Shown: one piece after another, positions 42,722 to 52,500 of the stretch | How positions within the stretch are numbered: the stretch's first letter is position 1 | How the letters are laid out: each line of letters opens with the position of its first letter | Assembly (NCBI RefSeq): GCF_000425505.1 | Contig: NZ_KE384393.1 | Coordinates: 62,001-126,000, forward strand | DNA: 64,000 bases | Reading direction: 5' to 3' | From: Flavobacterium frigidarium DSM 17623 | GTDB lineage: Bacteria > Bacteroidota > Bacteroidia > Flavobacteriales > Flavobacteriaceae | Program-made: the position numbers and the translations under genes | The notes under the pieces: generated by a model | Seen by the model: the letters and a program-made list of their open reading frames with translations, nothing else | Databases searched by the model: none | What the model was told of the DNA's origin: nothing

Positions 42722-45424
42722 ATGAAAGACGAGGAAGAGGATAATATAAATTCTGAAAGCGAAGATGTAAATTCTAATGAAGCCACTCCAGATGAAAATC
42801 AGGAACAGGAATCTATTGAAGAAACAACATCTTTGAATGAAGGAGGACATTTTTACGATAATAACGAAGACGGTGCAGAGACGATTACTAAGGTAACCGG
42901 AATGTATAAGGACTGGTTCCTAGACTATGCTTCTTATGTAATCTTGGAACGTGCTGTACCTGCAATCGAAGACGGTTTTAAGCCCGTGCAACGCCGTATC
43001 ATGCACTCATTAAAAGAACTGGATGACGGCCGTTATAATAAAGTAGCCAACGTTGTAGGACACACCATGCAGTATCACCCACACGGAGATGCAAGTATTG
43101 GTGATGCTATGGTGCAAATAGGCCAAAAAGAATTATTGATAGATTGCCAAGGAAACTGGGGAAACATCCTTACAGGAGATAGCGCTGCAGCTTCCCGTTA
43201 TATTGAAGCTCGTTTATCTAAGTTTGCTTTGGAGGTTTTATATAGTCCAAAAATTACAGATTGGGGAATGTCCTATGATGGGCGTAGAGCAGAACCAAAT
43301 AATCTACCAGTAAAATTTCCGTTACTTTTAGCACAAGGAGCAGAGGGAATTGCTGTAGGTCTTTCGACCAAAGTATTGCCACACAATTTTAACGAATTGA
43401 TTGATGCTTCGGTTAAAATTTTGAAAGGGAAGCCTTTTACAATCTATCCTGATTTTATGACACAAGGTATTGCCGATGTGTCTAATTATAACGATGGACT
43501 GCGTGGTGGTCGTGTGCGTGTGCGTGCAAAAATTGCGCAGTTAGATAAAAATACTTTGGTGATTACCCAGATTCCGTTTTCTACAAATACAACGACATTG
43601 ATCGATAGTATTTTGAAAGCAAATGATAAAGGGAAAATAAAAATCAAGAAAATCGAGGACAATACAGCTGCCGATGTAGAGATTTTAATTCACCTGTATC
43701 CAGGAGTTTCTCCAGATAAAACAATTGATGCCCTGTTTGCATTTACTGCTTGTGAAACCTCAGTGGCACCATTAGGTTGTGTAATTGAGGATAACAAACC
43801 GTTGTTTATTGGGGTGTCTGATATGTTGAAAATATCGACAAATAGAACGGTGCAGTTATTAAAGAGCGAACTCGAAATCCAACTGAGCGAACTAGAAGAG
43901 CAATGGCATTTCTTGTCTTTGGAACGTATTTTTATCGAAAACAAAATCTACCGTGATATTGAGGAAAAAACCACAAGGGAAGATGTTATTAAAGCTGTTG
44001 ATGATGGTTTAAAACCGCACATTACACATTTAAAGCGTGCTGTTAATGAAGAGGATATTCTTAGATTATTGGACATTCGAATCATGCGTATCTCTAAATT
44101 TGATAGTAACAAAGCACAGGATAAAATTGAAGCGCTAGAGGGTAGCATCGAGCAAGTAAAGCATGATTTAGAACACTTGATTGATTTTGCTATCGCATAT
44201 TTTGTTAAACTAAAAGAAAAATACGGTAAAGGCCGAGAGCGTCAAACAGAACTTCGCATTTTTGACGATATCGAAGCTACTAAAGTTGTGCTTAGAAACA
44301 CCAAGCTTTATGTGAATAGAGAAGAAGGTTTTGTAGGGACTAGCTTGAAAAAAGATGAGTACGTTACGGATTGTTCTGATATCGATGATGTAATTGTATT
44401 TCTACGAGATGGTAGTATGATGATTACAAAAGTCGATGCTAAGACCTTTGTAGGTAAAGATATCATTCACATTGCCATCTTTGACAAAAGTGATAAGCGT
44501 ACTATATACAATGTGATTTACAGAGATGGAAAATCTGGCCCTTCCTACATTAAGCGTTTTAATGTGTCTGGTGTCACTAGAGATAAATTATATGATTTAA
44601 CTAATGGTACAAAAGGATCTCAGATTTTGTATTTTACGTGTAATCCTAATGGAGAAGCCGAAGTAATTACAGTGATTTTAAGACAAGTAAGTAGTATTAA
44701 GAAATTGAAATTTGATATTGATTTTGCTAAACTTGCCATTAAAGGACGAGGCTCAAAAGGTAATCTTGCTAGTAAATATCCAATCAAGAAGATCGAAATT
44801 AAAGAAAAAGGAATTTCGACATTACTGCCACGAAAAGTGTGGTATGATGACACCGTACGTCGACTGAATGTTGATGGTAGAGGTGATTTATTGGGAGAAT
44901 TTAGACCGAGTGACAAAATATTAATAATTCAGCAATCTGGAAAATTAAAAGTAGTTATCCCAGAATTAACGACTCATTTTGAAACAGATATGATTGTGCT
45001 GGAGAAATGGGTGCCAAAAAAACCTATCTCGGCTATTTATTTTGATGGTGAAAAGGAGCGCTATTATTTAAAACGCTTCTTGGTAGAAACCGAAAATAAG
45101 GAAGAAACCTTCATTACAGAGCATGCTAATTCACAGCTAGAAATAGTATCAACAGATTATCGCCCTGTGGCGGAACTTATTTTTCCAAAAGTAAAAGGCG
45201 TTCAAAAGGAAAGTATAACAATTGATGTCGAGGATTTTATAGCGATTAAGGGATTTAAAGCGTTAGGGAATCAATTAACTACAGATAAGTTAAAGCAAGT
45301 TAATATGCTAGAACCATTGCCGTATGAGATTCCAGTTGAGGTTAAACCAGAACGAATTGCGCCTAATGGGGATGATGATTCTAACGTGCAGCTTGATGAC
45401 GATGGTCAAGTGATATTGTTTTAA
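42722..45424 (+). CDS. parC: DNA topoisomerase IV subunit A
   Basis: A 900-residue type IIA topoisomerase A subunit. The breakage-reunion domain has ERAVPAIEDGFKPVQRR and the catalytic Tyr160 in AASRYIEAR. A coiled-coil tower region with repeated Glu/Lys follows (EALEGSIEQVKHDLEHLID), and the C-terminal half is a divergent DNA-wrapping region. The first 45 residues are acidic and low in complexity (rich in Glu, Asn and Ser). The start codon is the first ATG after the remnant gene. It acts with ParE. A clear terminator follows. Confidence 0.92.
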   Translation: MKDEEEDNINSESEDVNSNEATPDENQEQESIEETTSLNEGGHFYDNNEDGAETITKVTGMYKDWFLDYASYVILERAVPAIEDGFKPVQRRIMHSLKELDDGRYNKVANVVGHTMQYHPHGDASIGDAMVQIGQKELLIDCQGNWGNILTGDSAAASRYIEARLSKFALEVLYSPKITDWGMSYDGRRAEPNNLPVKFPLLLAQGAEGIAVGLSTKVLPHNFNELIDASVKILKGKPFTIYPDFMTQGIADVSNYNDGLRGGRVRVRAKIAQLDKNTLVITQIPFSTNTTTLIDSILKANDKGKIKIKKIEDNTAADVEILIHLYPGVSPDKTIDALFAFTACETSVAPLGCVIEDNKPLFIGVSDMLKISTNRTVQLLKSELEIQLSELEEQWHFLSLERIFIENKIYRDIEEKTTREDVIKAVDDGLKPHITHLKRAVNEEDILRLLDIRIMRISKFDSNKAQDKIEALEGSIEQVKHDLEHLIDFAIAYFVKLKEKYGKGRERQTELRIFDDIEATKVVLRNTKLYVNREEGFVGTSLKKDEYVTDCSDIDDVIVFLRDGSMMITKVDAKTFVGKDIIHIAIFDKSDKRTIYNVIYRDGKSGPSYIKRFNVSGVTRDKLYDLTNGTKGSQILYFTCNPNGEAEVITVILRQVSSIKKLKFDIDFAKLAIKGRGSKGNLASKYPIKKIEIKEKGISTLLPRKVWYDDTVRRLNVDGRGDLLGEFRPSDKILIIQQSGKLKVVIPELTTHFETDMIVLEKWVPKKPISAIYFDGEKERYYLKRFLVETENKEETFITEHANSQLEIVSTDYRPVAELIFPKVKGVQKESITIDVEDFIAIKGFKALGNQLTTDKLKQVNMLEPLPYEIPVEVKPERIAPNGDDDSNVQLDDDGQVILF

Positions 45425-45442
45425 TCGATACTACAAATAGAA

Positions 45443-45478
45443 AATCCGAACTGCTCAAGAGTAATTCGGATTTTTTTT
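45443..45478 (+). terminator. Terminator after parC
   Basis: AATCCGAA at 45443-45450 pairs with TTCGGATT at 45465-45472, followed by a run of T. It overlaps the end of the convergent kinase gene and may serve both. Confidence 0.75.
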
Positions 45479-47303
45479 ATTCTGTGAAGTAGATTTTGAA
45501 AGTAGATCCTACACCTTCTTCACTTTCGACACAAATTTTACCATTCATGGCTTCGATTTGATTTTTAGACATAAACAATCCTATTCCTCTGGCATCGTCA
45601 TTACCATGAAATGTTTTATACATACCAAAGATTTTATGGCCATATTTTTCCATGTTGATACCTAAACCGTTGTCTGTAAAGGTCAATATAGTATAGGTCT
45701 CTCGTATCTCATAACCAATTTCGAGTTTGGGTTGTCTATCTGGTGATTGGTATTTTATAGCATTTGTCATTAAGTTAAGTAAAATGCTATCAAGATACGC
45801 TGGAATTGCATTGATAACTAAATCAGTAGGAATTACATCTGTTATATGTATGCCGCTTTCAAGTATAGTTTGACTGAGTGATTTTTTAATTTTCTCTATC
45901 TCTTTTTTAACATTAATACCAGTACGCTCAATATTTACATTGCGTTGAATGGTAATAATGTCATTTAGATACTCAATTGTTTCCGTAAGTTTTACCGTGC
46001 TGTCCTTTAAATAATCTGTATAGGATAACTTCTCTGCAACATCATCAGTATGCTCCATTACATCCAGTATCATCGATAGATTACTAGTATGAGATCTAAT
46101 ATTATGCGAAACGATGTGAGTGAAATTATATAGTTTGTTATTTTGCTGATTTGTAAACTCTAAGAGGCTTTTCATTTCTAATTCGCGCTCTTTTCTTTCG
46201 GTGATATCACGTCCCACACCCACAAATTTCATGCATTCACCTGAACTATCAAAAATAGGAGTGATGTTGAGCTCAAACCAATATTCTTGACGTTGCTTAT
46301 TATAATTCAGTAAACTAACCTTTATATTCTCTCTGTTTTTAATCGCATTTCGAATGAGATTTGTTTTCTCACTATTTGTCTTTGGGCCTGTAAGCATTTG
46401 GCCCGGTTTTTTACCTTCCAGTTCCAGTAAAGAATAGCCCGTTAATTTAGAGAAAGCTTTATTGATCCATAATATTTCACCATTTGGATTAGTAATAACT
46501 ATCGCATCTGTAGTTTCTTCTGCGACAAGAGATAGCATGGTAATGTTTTCACTGGCTTTTTTTCTTTCGCTAATATCTCTAAAAAAACAGACCAAATATG
46601 TTTTTGAAAGTACCTTGAATTTTTTTCCAGAAGCTATCTCTATCGGAATTCGTTGGTTTTGTTTATCAATTATGCAAGTTTCGGTTATTGAATATTCATC
46701 TTTACGCAATTGATTTTTATAGAATACGCGCACTTCCTTTTTTTTATCGAAAGGGAAGAGGTCAGCGTAATGCATTTCAAGTAGTTCGGCTTTATCAAAG
46801 CGTGTAAGTTCGTGAAAACGATTGTTGCAATCTCCAATAAAACCCGTCTCTGAATCAATAATTACGATAGCATCATTCGCGCTTGAAAACACAGATGAAA
46901 ATTTCTCAACGCTATTTTCGAGTTCTTTTATTAAGTTTTGCTCATTAGTAATATCTTGAAAAGTCCCCAACAGTCTGCTAGCGAGTCCATTTACAAATTC
47001 GATTTCGCAAACACATTCAACGTGCTTTATATTATTTTTTTCAGTTTGTATTTCGAATTTATCGTTAAATGAAATGCCTTGATTTAGAGCACAATCTAGG
47101 TATTTTTGGATACTATCTCTACTTTTTCCTTCGCTATAAAAGCGTAGTCCATCACCAAAAACAGGAATGTAATCATCTGCCACTTCTAGTATTTGTCTTA
47201 CTACAACATCCCAATAAATTGTATTATCAGCTAGATCTACTTGCCATATTCCAATCTTAGCAGATTTTGCTGCTTTAATATAAATTTCGTGTTCTTTATT
47301 CAT
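45477..47303 (-). CDS. PAS-domain sensor histidine kinase
   Basis: A 608-residue soluble kinase. Three PAS-type domains are visible: about residues 8-120, 135-250 (SSANDAIVIIDSETG, KKTYLVCFFRDIS-type end) and 260-375 (VAEETTDAIVITNPNGEI, MKFVGVGRDITERK). The dimerisation helix carries His400 in HIVSHNIRSH, and the ATPase part has N-box NLMTNAIKY, DNGLGI and GIGLFMSKN. It has no membrane segment and so should sense a cytoplasmic signal. No response regulator gene is adjacent, so it is an orphan kinase. Confidence 0.9.
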   Translation of the reverse strand: MNKEHEIYIKAAKSAKIGIWQVDLADNTIYWDVVVRQILEVADDYIPVFGDGLRFYSEGKSRDSIQKYLDCALNQGISFNDKFEIQTEKNNIKHVECVCEIEFVNGLASRLLGTFQDITNEQNLIKELENSVEKFSSVFSSANDAIVIIDSETGFIGDCNNRFHELTRFDKAELLEMHYADLFPFDKKKEVRVFYKNQLRKDEYSITETCIIDKQNQRIPIEIASGKKFKVLSKTYLVCFFRDISERKKASENITMLSLVAEETTDAIVITNPNGEILWINKAFSKLTGYSLLELEGKKPGQMLTGPKTNSEKTNLIRNAIKNRENIKVSLLNYNKQRQEYWFELNITPIFDSSGECMKFVGVGRDITERKERELEMKSLLEFTNQQNNKLYNFTHIVSHNIRSHTSNLSMILDVMEHTDDVAEKLSYTDYLKDSTVKLTETIEYLNDIITIQRNVNIERTGINVKKEIEKIKKSLSQTILESGIHITDVIPTDLVINAIPAYLDSILLNLMTNAIKYQSPDRQPKLEIGYEIRETYTILTFTDNGLGINMEKYGHKIFGMYKTFHGNDDARGIGLFMSKNQIEAMNGKICVESEEGVGSTFKIYFTE

Positions 47304-47600
47304 AGATTGGTAGTATTGGGGTCTTTTAAAATAATATAAACTTCACATGCTGCTAGCTCTGTACATCGTAGGTGATTAAGAGGCTCTGTGTGGTTTATTT
47401 CTATTAATATGTTCTTAAATTTAGCTGCAAATTTTTTACTTTGCCATTAAAATCATATCTTAAGTAAGAATGAAATAAGTACTAACTAAAATACTAATAG
47501 CTATTAGTTAGTCAAAGTCATTATTTGTTACACAATGATAGTATTTTTTTTCATTTCTGCTCATGATTATTTAATGTAAATTTGTAAAAACAATACCTCC
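47304..47600. other. Divergent intergenic region with palindrome
   Basis: A 297-base gap between divergent genes. It contains the perfect palindrome ACTAATAGCTATTAGT at 47493-47508, with related ACTAAC/GTTAGT words on both sides, and the promoter element at 47577-47584. No gene is seen. Confidence 0.5.
47577..47584 (+). promoter_or_regulatory. Promoter -7 element of the kinase-like gene
   Basis: TAAATTTG fits TAnnTTTG and stands 16 bases before the ATG at 47601, so the leader would be about ten bases. No clear upstream TTTG at the right distance. Confidence 0.45.
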
Positions 47601-48665
47601 ATGGAAGATACTTTTATTCAGTTTAAAAAACCATCATATCCTATTAATAAAGCTCTATTTGAATATTTAGAGCGGTTCGACCGAATCTCTAAGGTTTCAA
47701 TATGTTATGATGATTTGTTGCGTTTTTCTGGAGCAATAAATGTATATGATAAGGAGGATAATGATACCTTATGGGCTCGTGTTTTTTACAATGAATTTGA
47801 ACGCAATGAGATTGATTTAAACCTCAAAAAAATCTATTCATTACTGCATTCAGATGGTAATTCTGATATTTTAAAATTTTTAAATGTGGATGCCATTGAT
47901 TATTGCACTTTTGGAAATTCAAAGCCCTTTAGAATAAAAGTTAGGAATATCTTGAATGATAATTATGTTCATTTTTATATTAAAAAAGCCGATGCTTCTA
48001 GAATATATGGTCTAGAATTAGAGCATATATTATCTCCAGATAAAATTAATTTCTTGGTTTATGAAGACACTTTAATCGAAGAACATATCATCGGAATTCC
48101 AGGTGATGTTTTCATGGATACCTTATTGAAAAATTGCACCGAAACTGAAAAAGCGCAAATTGCCAAAGAATTTGTAAAGTTTAATGAGCGCTGTATGATT
48201 CGTTTATTAGGAGATATGAGAGCCTATAATTATGTGATTGTTCCTATTCATGATTTTGATCAGGTGGTTTATAAAATTAGACCTATTGACTTTGACCAGC
48301 AATGTTATGAAGGGAATTTTAAAGTCTATCGTCCACAATTTTTCAAGGAGAATTATCCAATGGTTCGCTTGGTTAAAGAGAAATTGCAAGAAAGCTCGAT
48401 CGAACAATATAAAAACGAAGAAAGAGCAGTCCTTGCTAAAAGGATTTTATCTGCAGAGACTAGAATTAAACGCATACTAAAGATTTTAGGTCAAGATAAT
48501 ATAGCTCCAGAAGAGCATATCACTCAGTTGAAAATGGATTTATATAAATATACAAATGATTTAAATTTTAAAAATGCTAAGAAAATGGGTAATGTGCTTA
48601 GTGCTGCCTTTAGATTTGTTACGCGAAATTATAAAAATACAAATTTGTTTAAACCGGGATTTTAA
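47601..48665 (+). CDS. Conserved hypothetical protein with kinase-like motifs
   Basis: A 354-residue soluble protein that I know only as conserved in Flavobacteria. Residues 204-210 read GDMRAYN and 228-233 read PIDFDQ. The pattern GD-x4-N followed 20 residues later by DFD is that of the catalytic and metal sites of aminoglycoside-phosphotransferase/HipA-type kinases (Asp205, Asn210, Asp230). This makes a kinase fold plausible but not proven; I see no convincing glycine loop, although WARVFYNEF or HFYIKKAD could hold the ATP lysine. The C-terminal 80 residues are helical and basic. A lipoprotein gene follows 32 bases downstream. Confidence 0.65.
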   Translation: MEDTFIQFKKPSYPINKALFEYLERFDRISKVSICYDDLLRFSGAINVYDKEDNDTLWARVFYNEFERNEIDLNLKKIYSLLHSDGNSDILKFLNVDAIDYCTFGNSKPFRIKVRNILNDNYVHFYIKKADASRIYGLELEHILSPDKINFLVYEDTLIEEHIIGIPGDVFMDTLLKNCTETEKAQIAKEFVKFNERCMIRLLGDMRAYNYVIVPIHDFDQVVYKIRPIDFDQQCYEGNFKVYRPQFFKENYPMVRLVKEKLQESSIEQYKNEERAVLAKRILSAETRIKRILKILGQDNIAPEEHITQLKMDLYKYTNDLNFKNAKKMGNVLSAAFRFVTRNYKNTNLFKPGF

Positions 48666-48697
48666 ATCTCAGTAACATCATATTCATTATACAATTT

Positions 48698-49582
48698 ATG
48701 AAAAGTTATATTTACATCATCACTAGTTCGATTTTATTACTAGCTTGTCAGCAAGACACTAAGCAAATCAAAACAGTTTATAAACTGCCTAAAAGTTTGA
48801 AAGAAGTTTCTGGAATTACTTATGGCAGTGATGCAGGGATATTGTGGATGCTCGAAGATAGCGGGAATAAAAACAAAATCTACGGTCTGGATAGCAAAGG
48901 TAAAATTCTAAAAGAAATCACGGTATCTAATACTAAAAATATTGACTGGGAAGATTTAACTAAGGACAGCTCCGGAAATCTATATATTGGTGATTTTGGA
49001 AACAATGATAATGAACGAAAAGACTTGTGCATCTATAAAATAAGTAAGGACAAGTTAACTCAAAAAAGTGCTAAACCAGAATATGCAGTGAAGTTTTCAT
49101 ATCCAGAGCAAAAAGATTTCCCACCTAAGAAAAATGATTTGATCTATGATGTAGAAAGTTTTTTTGAGCATAATAATAATTTTTATCTGTTCACCAAGAA
49201 CAGAAGCAAACATTTTGATGGAACTACTTATTTATACAAAGTGCCTAATAGGGTGGGAACATATAAAGCACAACTATTAGGTAGTTTTAAGGCTGGAAGT
49301 ACATTTGATACTGCTGCGATTACTAGTGCTGATATAAGCCCGAATGACTCAAAAGTGGCACTTTTGAGTCATACTAGGATTTTTGTTTTTGAAGAATTTA
49401 AAACTGATAATTTTTTATCAGGAAAAGTAAAGTCAGTCGCTTTAGGACACAATTCTCAAAAGGAAAGCATTATTTTTAAAGACGATAACAGCTTGCTTAT
49501 CGCAGATGAAAAAGATAAAAATACCGGTGGCTACCTGTATAGTGTAGACCTTAGGGAAGCCAAATTAGAAGCCCAACCCTAA
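48698..49582 (+). CDS. Lipoprotein, beta-propeller-like (SdiA-regulated-like)
   Basis: A 294-residue protein with a lipoprotein signal (SSILLLACQQ, Cys17). The mature part has repeated propeller-like blades: GITYGSDAGILWMLEDSG, KNIDWEDLTKDSSGNLYIGDFGNN and VALLSHTRIFVFEE. The EVSGIT, WEDLT and IGDFGNN pieces recall SdiA-regulated and phytase-like propellers. It probably faces the periplasm or cell surface and its ligand is unknown. Its last 18 bases overlap the end of the convergent gene at 49565. Confidence 0.7.
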   Translation: MKSYIYIITSSILLLACQQDTKQIKTVYKLPKSLKEVSGITYGSDAGILWMLEDSGNKNKIYGLDSKGKILKEITVSNTKNIDWEDLTKDSSGNLYIGDFGNNDNERKDLCIYKISKDKLTQKSAKPEYAVKFSYPEQKDFPPKKNDLIYDVESFFEHNNNFYLFTKNRSKHFDGTTYLYKVPNRVGTYKAQLLGSFKAGSTFDTAAITSADISPNDSKVALLSHTRIFVFEEFKTDNFLSGKVKSVALGHNSQKESIIFKDDNSLLIADEKDKNTGGYLYSVDLREAKLEAQP

Positions 49583-52500
49583 ACCGAATGTGAAACGTCC
49601 TTGATCATCGGCACTTTTAAAATAAGCGATACGGGCTGTGATGATATCTAAACCATTTAACCACAGTCCGCCACCAATGGATTGATGCCATTTGTTTGAG
49701 TTTTCTCCATCTCGCCATACACGACCATAATCAAAACCTCCTAGAAGGCCGTATGACATGGGGATTACGCTACGTTTTATTTGACCAATATTCCATCTAA
49801 GATCTGTACTTTGAAAGAAAGACTGGTTTCCTAAAAAACGTTCGTTTCTAAAGCCTCTTAAGTCGTAGTCACCTCCTAAAGCGGCACCTTGGAAAAATTC
49901 AAAATTGTTATTTAAGATTGCTTTTCCCTTCAACAAAGTAGCAAGCACTAATTTTCCATTAGCATCAATTTTATGATTGAAGTTAATTTTAGATTCGATA
50001 CTTGGAAAATTTTTCTTGGTATCTTCTAAATTCATTTTCCAGCTACCTGTAATTGAAAACCCCATCCCAATTAAAGGAAATGCAGCATTATCAGCATTAT
50101 CAAAACTGTATTTCACACTAGCTCCAGCATATAATTGATTGTCAAAAACGCTTGGATTTACAGCATTTGCAACTCCTATAAAGCGATCGTTTGTACGCTC
50201 AACATCATAATTTTCAAATTCAGCTTTAATATTTAAAACACTTCCATTTTTTCCTACTCGGGTGATTTGTGGTGCCGCTTTTATCATTCTAATTTTTACT
50301 CTGTTGTAATCTTTACCTAGTTCTTCGTCACTGTTAACAGTATTATTTCCATAACCAAAGTAATTCATTGCAAAGTTTGGACTTGTCAATTGCGTAGCTA
50401 AATCAAAGTCAAAATCTTTAATCAATTTTGGAACACTTAAATTATAAAGTAGTTCAAATCCTGCCGTTGCAAAATAATAATTGGCTTTAAAAGTATGTTT
50501 CCTTGTGTAAGGATCTAGTTTAAATTTATTTACGGTGTAATTAGCTATAATCCCTATTTTCACTCCATCATCAGGATTAAAACCCATGGTAGGCAACCCA
50601 CCAAACACATTGTATTTTGGTTTTCGATAATCATATAAGATCGTCTCATAATCATCAGTCAATGCCTTCTTAGTTTTTGCATCAACGTTCAATGTGTTTT
50701 TCTTAGATTTAAAGTCTACAATTTCAATTTTCTTACCATTTTCTACATTGTAAATGTCATTGTTTTGACCACCAATTAATCTCAATTTGATTGCTGTATT
50801 TCCTTTTCCACTCACATCAAATTGATCGTCATCGTCTAATCCGTAGAACCAAATGTTTTTTGTCTGCTTTCTTGTGTAGGTATTTGTATATTGAAATTCT
50901 TCACCGTCTTTTTTCAAACGAGAAACCGTAACAATTAGCTTCTTTTTGTCACTGCGGTCAATCTTAAAACGGTCTTTTTTATTTGTTCCTACAATCAAAA
51001 CTCGTTTTTGTAATACATCAAAATATTCACTTGCGTATTTAGTCAGTTTGCCTCTTCGTGATTTTAAATTCTCCTTGATCACTTCAATTGTATTGTCTTG
51101 AACCTCTTTTGGTAAGTTATTAAAAGCACCTTCAATATCTGCATCTGATAAGTTTCTTTCAATAAATTTTGCTTGCTTTATCCAGTCTTTTTCTGTGGCC
51201 GTTTTTAAAAATGCTAAATCTAATGTGTACGCTTCTCTATTCAACCACTTCACACTGCGAATATCCTTTTTAAAAGTTTGCATGTGACGAACAGCAGGAA
51301 TATTCATTAAAATAGCAAGTAGTGCACCATCATATTTAGGGAACACTTGATCACGATCTCTAGGGATTGGTCTGTATATTACTTTATCTCCCTTTTTATA
51401 TTCTCCCCATCTCCATTGATCAAAATGGCGATCCCAGTCACCTAGAAGCATATCAAACAAACGAGCTTTGATGTATTCATCTTCATCAATTACATATTTT
51501 TCATCCTTGCGTAAATTTTCTAAGACCTCATTTGTGCCTATAATATCGGTTGGCTTTTCGCCAAAAATAGCTAGGTTTTTTTGTTCTTTCGAAGGACGTT
51601 CTTCTACTAGGTACAATTCGTCACCAAAACTTTCATTATACTCGCCCAGTTGATTTTGCTTGGGAATATAATATAACAAAGGATTGGTATGCGAAACACC
51701 TATTTTTTCAGCTAAGTTTCCTACTGCTAAAGAAGCATAAGGATGTGCTGTTGTGTAGAAATCATATAAAAAATCTTCAGCGGTTGTATTTTTAAAACTT
51801 TCTTCTACATACTGATTTTTAAACGCGACACTTTGTAAGAAACGAGAAACACTCTTTTTTACTGCTCGCATCACATATTCTTTACCATTTTTATCCTCAA
51901 GACGCAATGATCGGGATTGATGACCCCCACCAGCAATCGTAGGATGAACTCCACCATAAAGTTGATCTAAGCTTATTGTCTTGGCATTTAGTAACTGTCC
52001 GTAATACGTTCTATAATGTTTTCCAAAAAAGAAAGAATGTGCTCTACTTTTATCGACCATATCTGCAGTATAGACTGAGGTTTCTATAGTAGCGGGAAAT
52101 GTTTTAGGGTAATCTAATGTTAGTTTTACTTCAGGGAATAAAACAGTTTTTTTGAAAAGTACTTTTAACTCGTTATTTTCTTTTCCAGTGTAGGTAACTG
52201 TCGCCTTACCGTTGTCGTATACGTCTAAAGTTGCAAATCCATTTTTACCATAAGAAAAGTCATTAGGGTAAACTGCTTTTGCTGCTTGAGTTTTAGATCC
52301 AGCGCCACTAATAATTTGTTTTACGTTGTCTTTGTCAATGTACTGTAAATTGTGATCGTGTCCAGATACTACGATGACATTGTTGAATCCTTTAACTAAG
52401 GTTTGAATGCGGTCGCTTAAATTACGGTATTTTTTATTTTGGATATCCTGCGGACTGATACCAGATGTTTTGCGCAACAAATTCATAAAAGATCCTATAA

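Noticed and set aside
49565..49582. Functional antisense overlap of two convergent genes
   Set aside because: The 18-base overlap of gene ends is small and common, with no sign of regulation.
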